Positions 33,280-40,850 of a stretch of 64,000 nt of DNA are shown piece by piece. The first letter of the stretch is position 1, and the number at the start of each line of letters is the position of its first letter. The stretch comes from Cyanobacteria bacterium UBA3301 (GTDB lineage: Bacteria > Cyanobacteriota > Vampirovibrionia > Gastranaerophilales > Gastranaerophilaceae). Location of the stretch: assembly GCA_002361485.1 (NCBI GenBank), contig DESZ01000006.1:143292-207291 (forward strand). The letters are read 5' to 3'. The notes under the pieces were generated by a model. It searched no databases. It had not been told where the DNA came from and worked only from the letters and a program-made list of their open reading frames with translations. Position numbers and translations under genes: made by a program.

Positions 33280-34982
33280 TAAGGTTCACCCCCTTGACCT
33301 GCCGCAGCATTATTTTTTGAGCCGTCTTCTATCCAGCTCTTAATACTGTCAGCATTTTCTTCACCTAATTGATCGGATATAGCATCCAAAGATTCTGTCA
33401 ACAAACGCTCATCAAATACAGGTATTTGCTGCAAATTATTCTGACGTTGGTTTAACAAATCTTGAGCCAATTCTGATTGACGCTGAGTCAATTGACTTGC
33501 ACGCGAATTTATATCATTTAATTGACGTTCTTGCTCTAAAGCTCTGCGTCTGAGTTCTTCGACTTCCATTTCATTCTGTTCGCGTAATTGTTTTACTTTA
33601 TTTGAAACCGCTTTGAATGTGATTAATATACCTATTGCAGTAATTACAAGAGCAAGCCACCAAGGGTTACCGGTATCATCTACGCGCGGTAAATTTTGCT
33701 GCTTATCAGGTGATAAATACGGATCGTTTGAATTTGAAAATGCTATTGAAACATTTGCTGCCGTTACTTTTGGACTTGCAGCTCTTGCTATTAAATCTTT
33801 TAATTCTTCCAACGTCGTATCTGCAGGAATACTGTTTCTGTCTAATGTAACAGCAATTGAAATATCTTCAACGACACCCGGTTTTATATATTCATTAGTT
33901 TGAGTTTTTGTAACACCGTATTGAGTTTCTGTTGCCTGTCGTGAATAACTTCTATCCTGACTTGCGCTGTTACCTGAATTTGGCAAGCCGTTCGGTAAAT
34001 ACACACTTACGGCATTTACTCCTTGACTTTGATCACGCGTCTTATCACCTAAGCCTTCAGAGAATGACTGTTCGGTAACAGCAGTTTTTCTCTGCGGATC
34101 ATAATCAATAGTAAATTTTTCAACAGGTGTTTGACGTAAAAAAGTACTGACCGTAGCAACATAATTTCCCGGACCGACAAGTCTGTCCAATTGTTTTGAA
34201 ATTTTTTGCTGCATATATTTGTCATTTTCTTCTAATTTTTGAAGCATTTCATCTTCCGCATCCATTACGCTGTGGTATGTATTGCCGTTAGTGTCCGTAA
34301 TTGCGATATTTTCAGCTTTTAAATCGGAAACACTGCCCAATAACAAATTACTTATAGCTTTAACTTTTCCCTGATCCAACTTTTCGCCGGAAGGCATAAC
34401 TAATTGAACAGTTGCAGTTTGCGGCTTTTGTTCATCAAACATTGAGCCGTTGGAAGGAATTGATATAAATACCGTAGCATTTTGAATAGGCGGTATTTGC
34501 TTTATTAGTCTTGCCAATTCACCATTCATGGCACGGGCAAGACGAATTCTTTTATCTTCCTTAGTTGATGTAAAATCACCTTTATCAAATATTTCCAACC
34601 CTACATTTTGATCAACCAGACCTGATTGCACAATAGCAATAAGAGCCTTGTCCCTGTCAGTAATTGTACATTTTTTTGTCAAAGTAGAACAATTATTTTT
34701 ATTTAACACTAATTTTGATTTTGTACCATCTAATTGACGTTCTGCGGTAATACCTTGTTTCGCAAGCATTGCCTGAATTTCTAACGCTTTACCGATATTA
34801 TCAGTCGTTAATAATTCAACATTTGCCTTTAAAGGTTCTGTTCCGACAACTGTTGCGCCGTTATCACTTTTACCACCACTTGCCAATGCTGCAATCAATA
34901 TTACAATGACAATAAAAGCGACTACTCCGCCCGCTATTCCATATAATAATTTCTTGTTCTCTGTTATTTTACTAAAATCCAT
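33279..34982 (-). CDS. fliF: Flagellar MS-ring protein FliF
   Basis: A 567-residue FliF with a membrane helix at each end of its periplasmic part: about 12-33 (L-L-Y-G-I-A-G-G-V-V-A-F-I-V-I-V) and about 445-465 (W-W-L-A-L-V-I-T-A-I-G-I-L-I-T-F). Ring-building motifs lie between, with L-E-I-F-D-K-G-D-F-T and an R-A-M-N-G-E-L-A-R. The C-terminal cytosolic tail is coiled (about 470-535) and should bind FliG. Two cysteines near 98 and 105 in the first ring-building domain could form a disulphide, which is unusual for FliF. fliE lies 32 nt upstream. Confidence 0.93.
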   Translation of the reverse strand: MDFSKITENKKLLYGIAGGVVAFIVIVILIAALASGGKSDNGATVVGTEPLKANVELLTTDNIGKALEIQAMLAKQGITAERQLDGTKSKLVLNKNNCSTLTKKCTITDRDKALIAIVQSGLVDQNVGLEIFDKGDFTSTKEDKRIRLARAMNGELARLIKQIPPIQNATVFISIPSNGSMFDEQKPQTATVQLVMPSGEKLDQGKVKAISNLLLGSVSDLKAENIAITDTNGNTYHSVMDAEDEMLQKLEENDKYMQQKISKQLDRLVGPGNYVATVSTFLRQTPVEKFTIDYDPQRKTAVTEQSFSEGLGDKTRDQSQGVNAVSVYLPNGLPNSGNSASQDRSYSRQATETQYGVTKTQTNEYIKPGVVEDISIAVTLDRNSIPADTTLEELKDLIARAASPKVTAANVSIAFSNSNDPYLSPDKQQNLPRVDDTGNPWWLALVITAIGILITFKAVSNKVKQLREQNEMEVEELRRRALEQERQLNDINSRASQLTQRQSELAQDLLNQRQNNLQQIPVFDERLLTESLDAISDQLGEENADSIKSWIEDGSKNNAAAGQGGEP

Positions 34983-35014
34983 TTCCGTCCCACTGTCTGT
35001 TTCTATTTATTATA

Positions 35015-35353
35015 TTATATATTAATTTGCATAACTCTGTCGTATGCGTTTATGGCTTTACCTACCATTTGAGTAGCTAAATTTACACTTATTTCTGACT
35101 TTGAAATAGCAACCATTACGTCATGAATATCGACATTTTGATTTCCCTGCATAACATCTTTTAACAAATCATCAGGGGCATTAAGCTCCTGGTTAAAGTT
35201 TTCTATTAACCCCGAAAAGACCTGTTTAAAATCTTGCGTTTCCGGCTTTTCAACACGATCAAATCGTATACTCGGCATATTGTAGCCCGAAGCATATTTT
35301 GTATGCTGTATCCTGCCTGCCAAGTCATATTGCGGAAAATAACTGTTACTCAT
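35015..35353 (-). CDS. fliE: Flagellar hook-basal body complex protein FliE
   Basis: A 112-residue FliE, the junction between MS ring and proximal rod. The C-terminal family block is clear: D-V-M-V-A-I-S-K-S-E-I-S-V-N-L-A-T-Q-M-V-G-K-A-I-N-A-Y-D-R-V-M. The N-terminal 45 residues are Tyr-rich and not conserved. It is the first gene of the operon, with an AGAGAGG ribosome site. flgB and flgC, common neighbours, are not here. Confidence 0.88.
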   Translation of the reverse strand: MSNSYFPQYDLAGRIQHTKYASGYNMPSIRFDRVEKPETQDFKQVFSGLIENFNQELNAPDDLLKDVMQGNQNVDIHDVMVAISKSEISVNLATQMVGKAINAYDRVMQINI

Positions 35354-35560
35354 AATAACTTTAACCTCTCTACTTTATAATAATGCATTTTTCGTATTTT
35401 TATCAAGATTTATATTAAAAATCAACCGTTTGGAGTACAAATCGGATAATTTTGTTTCATGCTCTTAATGATTTATTTACAAAAATCAATATTTCAGATA
35501 AAAAACTTTAAATTTTATTAAATTTGTTATATTATTTAAACCCAGCAACTTGGAGGAAAA

Positions 35561-35980
35561 ATGAAAATACAACCTGTTAACAATATCTCATTCGGAATAA
35601 GAATTAAAATAGATAAAGCAAGTTTAAATAAAGCTGTACAAAACTTTTATAACAATGCCCCTGACGGAGCTAAAGCCTCTTTAGGTTCGTCAACTCTTAT
35701 GGGTTCATCATCAACTGCTGTCGGAGTTCCTGCAACAAACACTGTTGCAACAGGGTCCGATATAATTGGTACGGCATTTATCCTTAAACCGATGGATATT
35801 GATTCATACGGAATTGTTCCTTCGGTATTAGCTAAGATGGCGCCGTACGCTACTCCGGAGACCGTTGAATCCTCAGCTTTTCATCCCGAAACCGCAGGAG
35901 CAATATTTTCGACCATGGGTTCAGAGCTTCACAAACATGCGCGCATTAAAATAAATAATACTAAGAAAATTCCTTCATAG
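35561..35980 (+). CDS. Hypothetical Gly/Ser-rich protein (139 aa) with N-terminal NNISFG motif
   Basis: Family not recognised. It starts M-K-I-Q-P-V-N-N-I-S-F-G; an S-F-K-G motif also occurs in the N-terminal region of the 820-residue protein at 50616, and may be a lineage signature. The middle (about 43-70) is rich in Ser, Thr and Gly; no signal peptide is seen. Excellent GGAGG ribosome site. The 35354-35560 spacer upstream is AT-rich without other features. Confidence 0.7.
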   Translation: MKIQPVNNISFGIRIKIDKASLNKAVQNFYNNAPDGAKASLGSSTLMGSSSTAVGVPATNTVATGSDIIGTAFILKPMDIDSYGIVPSVLAKMAPYATPETVESSAFHPETAGAIFSTMGSELHKHARIKINNTKKIPS

Positions 35981-36433
35981 TTATTTTGTATTCTCAAGTT
36001 CTTTGCGCAAATCTTCAACGGAAACATATATAATTTCCGAATTATCATCTTTTTTTAAGACACAGTTTGTAATTCCTGATTGAACAATAAACCTTTTACA
36101 CAATATGCAAATCATACTATGCCCCCAAATATATATAGTTCCATCCTTACATCGGTCTTGACCTGCCTGAATTATTGCATTTTGCTCTGCGTGAATAGAA
36201 CGACAGGTTTCATACTGCGTACCTGACGGAATATTATGTTCAATCCTGTAACATTTGCCGCGTTCTGCGCAAGATTCAACCTTCGACGGAGTACCGTTAT
36301 ATCCGGTTGCCTTTATTTTTTTATCAGGGCCGACAATTACTGCACCGACTTGAGCGCGGATACAATTTGAACGACTTGCACAAGTTTTTGCCAAATCTAA
36401 AAAATATTCATCCCAAGGTTTTATATTTACCAT
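35981..36433 (-). CDS. dCMP deaminase / ComE-type cytidine deaminase
   Basis: A 150-residue zinc-dependent deaminase. H-A-E-Q-N-A-I (catalytic Glu and zinc His) and the later C-x2-C pair (I-C-I-L-C) are present, though the usual Pro before the first Cys is replaced. The N-terminus W-D-E-Y-F-L-D-L-A and V-G-A-V-I-V-G-P-D-x-x-I-x-A-T-G-Y-N-G match the dCMP deaminase family, which supplies dUMP for dTMP synthesis. I prefer the start at 36433, since AAGGA lies 8 nt upstream. A start three codons earlier (36442) has no room for a ribosome site. It follows the AICAR-transformylase-like gene. Confidence 0.88.
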   Translation of the reverse strand: MVNIKPWDEYFLDLAKTCASRSNCIRAQVGAVIVGPDKKIKATGYNGTPSKVESCAERGKCYRIEHNIPSGTQYETCRSIHAEQNAIIQAGQDRCKDGTIYIWGHSMICILCKRFIVQSGITNCVLKKDDNSEIIYVSVEDLRKELENTK

Positions 36434-36444
36434 AGTGTTCATCC

Positions 36445-37377
36445 TTAATATTTGTTATTTCTGATCTTTGTAAAAATCATAGGTATTTCATACTTATCAG
36501 CATATTTCAAAATATCTTGAGAATTTTTACTGTCACCCGATTCAATAATAAGCCCTATCCTGCCTTGAATTGCAGTATTAATACTTTCTTTTCGTTCTAT
36601 TGCACTATCATAAGCCAACACTGAATCTTTTGAAGCCTCACATGCTTTATCAGTAACAGATTCTATTGCCTCAAGTTCTGATGCAGCATTTTGGATAATC
36701 GCTTTTGTCGACAAATCCTTTGCTATAAGAGCTGATTTACTTTTTAAGTGCTTGGAAACCTTCCACGCAAAAATAGCATCCTCCGCTTGCTGTTGGGATG
36801 GCTTTGCTTGACTCACAACAGAAAAAGATTCCTTTGACAATTTTATATTATTCTGCTCTTGCACCAACGCCCCAAATGGAGTCATTTTAATATCAGGAGC
36901 ACTAAATCCTTGAATTTCGTGTAAAGGAGTCTTTATACAAACAATTTTTACATCTGTATCCAACAGATACGAAAAGGCATCTTTTGAAAAAGATGGGGCA
37001 ATTACATTTTTTACATGCATTGCAGATAACTGCTTTGCCATTTCAAAAGTTATTTCTTTTGATGACGATATTGTCGCCCCCGGAACCGATGCCGGTTCGC
37101 AGTCAACTGCTTTTATATATGCATCCTCTGAAGACGAACCAAGCGCGACAGAACATATTTTATTTTCTTTAACGATAACAACACAATTTACATCAAAAAA
37201 CTCCGCACAAACTCTTAATGCCGACGCTAAATTTATATAATCAATATAAGAAAGTTCTTTTTCCCTGCTTAACACATCATAATCAATAACTTCATGTGTT
37301 CTGGCAATAGACGCGGATTGATGCGAATTTGCACCGCAGTCTAAATCCTTAAAATCACTTATTTCAATAGTATTCAT
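36445..37377 (-). CDS. Stand-alone AICAR-transformylase-like protein (PurH C-terminal domain paralogue), probably inactive
   Basis: A 310-residue protein aligning by eye with the AICAR formyltransferase half of PurH. C-G-A-N-S-H-Q corresponds to Y-G-E-N-P-H-Q, and L-S-Y-I-D-Y-I-N-L-A-S-A-L-R-V to the L-S-Y-N-N-x-x-D-x-x-A-A-L block. N-V-I-A-P-S-F-S matches, as do K-V-S-K-H-L-K-S and D-S-V-L-A-Y-D-S-A. The IMP-cyclohydrolase half is absent. At the catalytic K-H-x-N-P-C-G site it reads V-K-E-N-K-I-C-S (Lys70, Glu71), so the catalytic His is lost. It is probably a binding or regulatory pseudoenzyme. GAGGGA precedes the ATG. Confidence 0.72.
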   Translation of the reverse strand: MNTIEISDFKDLDCGANSHQSASIARTHEVIDYDVLSREKELSYIDYINLASALRVCAEFFDVNCVVIVKENKICSVALGSSSEDAYIKAVDCEPASVPGATISSSKEITFEMAKQLSAMHVKNVIAPSFSKDAFSYLLDTDVKIVCIKTPLHEIQGFSAPDIKMTPFGALVQEQNNIKLSKESFSVVSQAKPSQQQAEDAIFAWKVSKHLKSKSALIAKDLSTKAIIQNAASELEAIESVTDKACEASKDSVLAYDSAIERKESINTAIQGRIGLIIESGDSKNSQDILKYADKYEIPMIFTKIRNNKY

Positions 37378-37518
37378 TTATATCCCTCATTTTTTACAAA
37401 GTGATAATATCACAAAGGCAAATTCTCAACAAGAAAAGATATTACAAAAAGAAACAATCTTGAAATATTTATTATTATAGAATATAATTTAAAAAAGTTT
37501 AAATTAGTAGAGGTTAAC

Positions 37519-38154
37519 ATGGCAGAAAAGATTAGTGATAGTGTAGGTAAAAAAATTGTAGAAGCATTAAAAATGCAAAACGGCGGAACTTCAGTTGTTG
37601 AAGAAACCGTAGATGAAGTTAGTGATTTTGAAGAAACAAGTTCTGACAGTTCTTTTTCCGATAATTTTGACGAAAAGGCTTTTAGTGAACCGATTTCTTC
37701 CATAGGCTCAGAAGATAATATTGAAAAAGAATATCAATCTCCGATATCTTTTGGGGCTTCAATATCTTCACAATCTGCTATTGACAGTGCATTTACACAA
37801 AGTTTGAACGACAATTTAGCAGGCAATTTTAATTCCATGCCTGCCAATATCGAATATCCTGCAAATATTGCAGTTTTGAACAGTTTAATTGCTAAATTAC
37901 CGACAGGAGTTTCAAAACAAACAGGCGCTTTAATTATTCGTCAAACAATGGAAGCTTTGGGTATTTCAATGCAAGCAGTAATTCAAGAAGCAAAACAAGT
38001 TCAAGATGATTTGACATCGCGCGCAAGAGAATGCCAAAAAAATATTATTGACTATCGTAAACAAATCAGCATGCTTGAACTCCAAGCTCAGCAATATCAA
38101 AGACAAGCCGTTGCGATGAATGATATTATAGGTTTATTTGCTCACTCTAAATAG
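37519..38154 (+). CDS. Hypothetical protein (211 aa) with acidic N-terminus and helical C-terminus
   Basis: Family not recognised. Residues about 20-90 are acidic, Ser-rich and likely disordered. Residues about 105-211 form a helical domain with L-N-S-L-I-A-K-L-P-T-G-V-S-K-Q-T-G-A-L-I-I-R-Q-T-M-E-A-L-G and a coiled C-terminus. No signal peptide. It stands alone on the plus strand opposite the two coiled-coil genes downstream. AGAGG precedes the ATG. Confidence 0.7.
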   Translation: MAEKISDSVGKKIVEALKMQNGGTSVVEETVDEVSDFEETSSDSSFSDNFDEKAFSEPISSIGSEDNIEKEYQSPISFGASISSQSAIDSAFTQSLNDNLAGNFNSMPANIEYPANIAVLNSLIAKLPTGVSKQTGALIIRQTMEALGISMQAVIQEAKQVQDDLTSRARECQKNIIDYRKQISMLELQAQQYQRQAVAMNDIIGLFAHSK

Positions 38155-38161
38155 TCATTAA

Positions 38162-38497
38162 CTAACCGGGAACATTGTATGAAAACATTGTTTTAATTTC
38201 GGAGTTAATCATTGATTCGACGGATTTGAGTTCTTCCTCAACTTCGTTTAATCTGGTTTGAATTTCTTCTTTTTGTAAACTAAGTTTTTCTTCAAGAAGT
38301 TTTAATTTATATTGACGTTCCTGAAGTTTTTTTGCAATTAGAGAATCTGATTCATAATCGGTACCTACTTGCATCAATTCATTGGCAGAATTAGCAGCAA
38401 CAGACATTGCTTTAGTAATTAATAGCAATTGAAAAGCCAGATTAGACTTTTCCATCCTTAATTGCCGTCTTTGAATGATACCTACTAATAAACCCAT
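38162..38497 (-). CDS. Coiled-coil hypothetical protein (111 aa)
   Basis: After a short basic N-terminus, nearly the whole protein is helical, with a coiled coil at about 55-100 (K-L-K-L-L-E-E-K-L-S-L-Q-K-E-E-I). AAGGTAAGG precedes the start. It follows the 90-residue gene by 5 nt, so the two form an operon. No family recognised. Confidence 0.68.
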   Translation of the reverse strand: MGLLVGIIQRRQLRMEKSNLAFQLLLITKAMSVAANSANELMQVGTDYESDSLIAKKLQERQYKLKLLEEKLSLQKEEIQTRLNEVEEELKSVESMINSEIKTMFSYNVPG

Positions 38498-38502
38498 TTT
38501 CC

Positions 38503-38775
38503 TTACCTTTTTTGATCGAGATTGGAACCTTTTAAGAAATTATGGTCTGCATTTTGAGCTATCAATTGCTCCATCTTTTGAAGCTGATGATTGTGATAGT
38601 TCAATCTGTACTGAGCCATTTTTAATTTCTTTTTTATTGTCAGAAAATCTTTTATTCCTTCTACTATTGAATTGGCAATTTCTTTTAGAGGGTTACGCCT
38701 TATCATATAGTTTTTAGTGTATAGTAAGAAATCTAAGATTCTTCTGAGGTATAGGTTTAAAGTTTCTTGAAACAT
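38503..38775 (-). CDS. Coiled-coil hypothetical protein (90 aa)
   Basis: A small basic helical protein (M-F-Q-E-T-L-N-L-Y-L-R-R-I-L), with a helical stretch at about 45-75 (K-K-K-L-K-M-A-Q-Y-R-L-N). AAGGATT precedes its ATG. First gene of a two-gene operon with the 111-residue protein; the two might interact. Function unknown. Confidence 0.6.
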   Translation of the reverse strand: MFQETLNLYLRRILDFLLYTKNYMIRRNPLKEIANSIVEGIKDFLTIKKKLKMAQYRLNYHNHQLQKMEQLIAQNADHNFLKGSNLDQKR

Positions 38776-39021
38776 GCTAATCCTTACACTTTAGACCTAC
38801 ATGTATTTAAAAACACTACAACATTATAAATTGCTCTTTTTAATTTTTCTATGTAATATTTCTTTACATAAGGTCTTCTTATTAATACATATTATTTTAC
38901 GGATAATTTTATAAAAAACTTTAACGATTAATAAAAAATTGTTCATAAACTTAACAAAAAAGTTAATATTAAATTTTGTTAAAATAGTATATACTTTTAT
39001 TAAAGTTTTTCAAAAGGTATG

Positions 39022-39055
39022 CCGATATAGTATTTGTAATCAGACAATATCGGAG
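39022..39055 (+). promoter_or_regulatory. Hairpin overlapping the ribosome site of the 50-residue ORF
   Basis: CCGATAT (39022-39028) pairs with ATATCGG (39047-39053), whose last two bases are part of the GGAG Shine-Dalgarno (39052-39055). When folded it could reduce translation. The AT-rich stretch from 38776 to here contains nothing else I can name. Confidence 0.4.
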
Positions 39056-39064
39056 AATCCAACA

Positions 39065-39217
39065 ATGAAGAAGATAACAACACCATCCTATAACAGATGC
39101 GAAAGTGTTGAATTAATATTAAGAGGAGCTAAAAAACGCCGCATGTTGGCATATGCCACTGCAGCAAGCGTCAATACAGACGCAGGATTTAAGGCTAATT
39201 TACGGGCAGTAAAGTAA
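39065..39217 (+). CDS. Small basic hypothetical protein (50 aa)
   Basis: Fifty residues, Arg/Lys-rich (R-G-A-K-K-R-R-M-L-A-Y). The start at 39065 has GGAG 9 nt upstream. The frame is open further upstream, but those codons are AT-rich spacer without a ribosome site. An intrinsic terminator follows 65 nt after the stop, so this looks like an independent small transcript. Function unknown. Confidence 0.55.
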   Translation: MKKITTPSYNRCESVELILRGAKKRRMLAYATAASVNTDAGFKANLRAVK

Positions 39218-39281
39218 ATTAAAAAAAGAGAGTTTTTCATAAATTAACACTTCGTGACAAAATAAGAAGAGAGTTTTATAT

Positions 39282-39308
39282 GTCGGTCAAAAATGACCGG
39301 CTTTTTAT
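39282..39308 (+). terminator. Intrinsic terminator after the 50-residue ORF
   Basis: GTCGGTCA / TGACCGGC (8 bp with one G-T pair) around AAAA, followed by TTTTTATTTTTT. Confidence 0.82.
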
Positions 39309-39491
39309 TTTTTATAACAAATATAATACTTCACTCCTTTATTTTAAATAAGAATCGTATAATATGCTCTATCTTTTTTTTTTAATATATGATACTATAA
39401 CACTACAAGGGGTTTCCCGCGAGATATGGAACTTTTTTAAAATAATTCCGTCAATATTACAGGTAGGAATTATTGGAGGTTTAAAACAGGA

Positions 39492-40715
39492 ATGAAAAAA
39501 ATTATAAGTAAAAGCGCACTATTTTTAGGCTTATTTGTATTGTCTTTCGGCTGGGTGATAAGTTCAAATGTACAAGCGGCAACACCTGTCGAAATGTATG
39601 ACAATGTTTGGCGTTTAATCAATTCAAAATATGTTGATCAAACAAGCAACGAACAGGATTGGTCAAAATGGCGCCACAAATATGATAATGTAATTAAAAC
39701 AGATGAAGATGCTTATGTTGCAATAGACACAATGGTTGCAAGTTTAAACGATCCTTATACTAAATTCTTAAATCCTAAAGAGTTTCAGGAAGAAACGAGT
39801 TCCATAAAAGGTTCGCTAAAAGGTATCGGTATACAAATCGGTGTCAAAGACGGGAAATTGATGGTTATAGCTCCGATTGAAGATACTCCTGCTGAAAAAG
39901 CAGGTTTACTGGCAGACGATGAAATTCTTTCAATTGACGGCGAAAGCACCAAAGGGATTACCGTAGATAAAGCCGCTGACAGAATTCGCGGTGAAGAAGG
40001 AACACAAGTTACTCTGGTTATAAAAAGAAAGGGAGTTGATGAACCTCAATCATACACAATTACGCGTGCCGAAATTGAAATCAAATCAGTTACACAAAAG
40101 GTTCCTACCGATTTAAAAATACCTGACGATATCTGCTATATAAGATTAAGTTCATTTATCAGCAGAAATGCATCTAAAGAAGTCAGGAGCATTATTGAAG
40201 CAAATCCTTATAAAAAATCATATATTATTGATTTGCGTTCAAATCCCGGCGGATTGCTGAGTAATGCCATTTACATTTCCGATATGTTCTTAAACGGCGG
40301 AGATATAGTTTCAACAGTAGACAGAGACGGCTATAAAGAAACACAAAAAGCTTCACGCGGAGTTTTGACAACAAAACCTTTGGTAATCTTGTTAAATAAG
40401 GGGTCGGCATCAGCAAGCGAAATTTTTTCGGGCGCAATGAAGGATAATAAAAGAGCCGTTTTAGTCGGAACACAATCATTCGGCAAAGGTTTGGTTCAAG
40501 AAATCAACAAATTACCTAACAATGCGGGGGTTAATATTACAATTCAAAAATATTTAACTCCGAGCGGTACTGATATTCACAAAAAAGGTATCACCCCTGA
40601 TGTTGTAGTTGAATTGACAGACGAACAGGTTAAAAATAAAGACGATGCGCAATTGAAAAAAGCTATTGAAATAGCTCAAAGCTTACAAAAAGGAACCTAC
40701 GTAGTTTCAAAATAA
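39492..40715 (+). CDS. Carboxyl-terminal processing protease (S41 family, CtpA-like)
   Basis: A 407-residue periplasmic serine protease. A signal peptide occupies about 1-30 (ends V-Q-A-A). A PDZ domain is at about 95-180 (I-G-I-Q-I-G-V, P-A-E-K-A-G-L, G-E-S-T). The S41 core shows R-S-N-P-G-G-L, L-N-K-G-S-A-S-A-S-E (catalytic Ser near 307) and G-T-Q-S-F-G-K-G-L-V-Q (catalytic Lys). It cuts C-terminal tails of envelope proteins. GGAGG lies 12 nt before the ATG. The 39309-39491 spacer is AT-rich with a TATAAT near 39357. Confidence 0.93.
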   Translation: MKKIISKSALFLGLFVLSFGWVISSNVQAATPVEMYDNVWRLINSKYVDQTSNEQDWSKWRHKYDNVIKTDEDAYVAIDTMVASLNDPYTKFLNPKEFQEETSSIKGSLKGIGIQIGVKDGKLMVIAPIEDTPAEKAGLLADDEILSIDGESTKGITVDKAADRIRGEEGTQVTLVIKRKGVDEPQSYTITRAEIEIKSVTQKVPTDLKIPDDICYIRLSSFISRNASKEVRSIIEANPYKKSYIIDLRSNPGGLLSNAIYISDMFLNGGDIVSTVDRDGYKETQKASRGVLTTKPLVILLNKGSASASEIFSGAMKDNKRAVLVGTQSFGKGLVQEINKLPNNAGVNITIQKYLTPSGTDIHKKGITPDVVVELTDEQVKNKDDAQLKKAIEIAQSLQKGTYVVSK

Positions 40716-40735
40716 CAAAATTGATTATACAAATG

Positions 40736-40767
40736 AAGTCGGAAAGAAATTTCCGACTTTTTTATTT
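40736..40767 (+). terminator. Intrinsic terminator after the S41 protease
   Basis: AAGTCGGAAA / TTTCCGACTT around GAAA, followed by T-rich sequence. Confidence 0.9.
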
Positions 40768-40810
40768 TATATGTTTTGTGTATTATTATCATGAGTTGGT
40801 AACACTAGTA

Positions 40811-40832
40811 GGCCGGCATTGCCATGCCGACA
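40811..40832. repeat. Short palindromic repeat before pgk
   Basis: CGGCAT-TGCC-ATGCCG inside GGCCGGCATTGCCATGCCGA is GC-rich against an AT-rich background. It lies just before the pgk ribosome site (AAGGAG), so it is in the pgk leader and may fold there. Confidence 0.55.
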
Positions 40833-40850
40833 CCAAGAAGGAGATAATAT

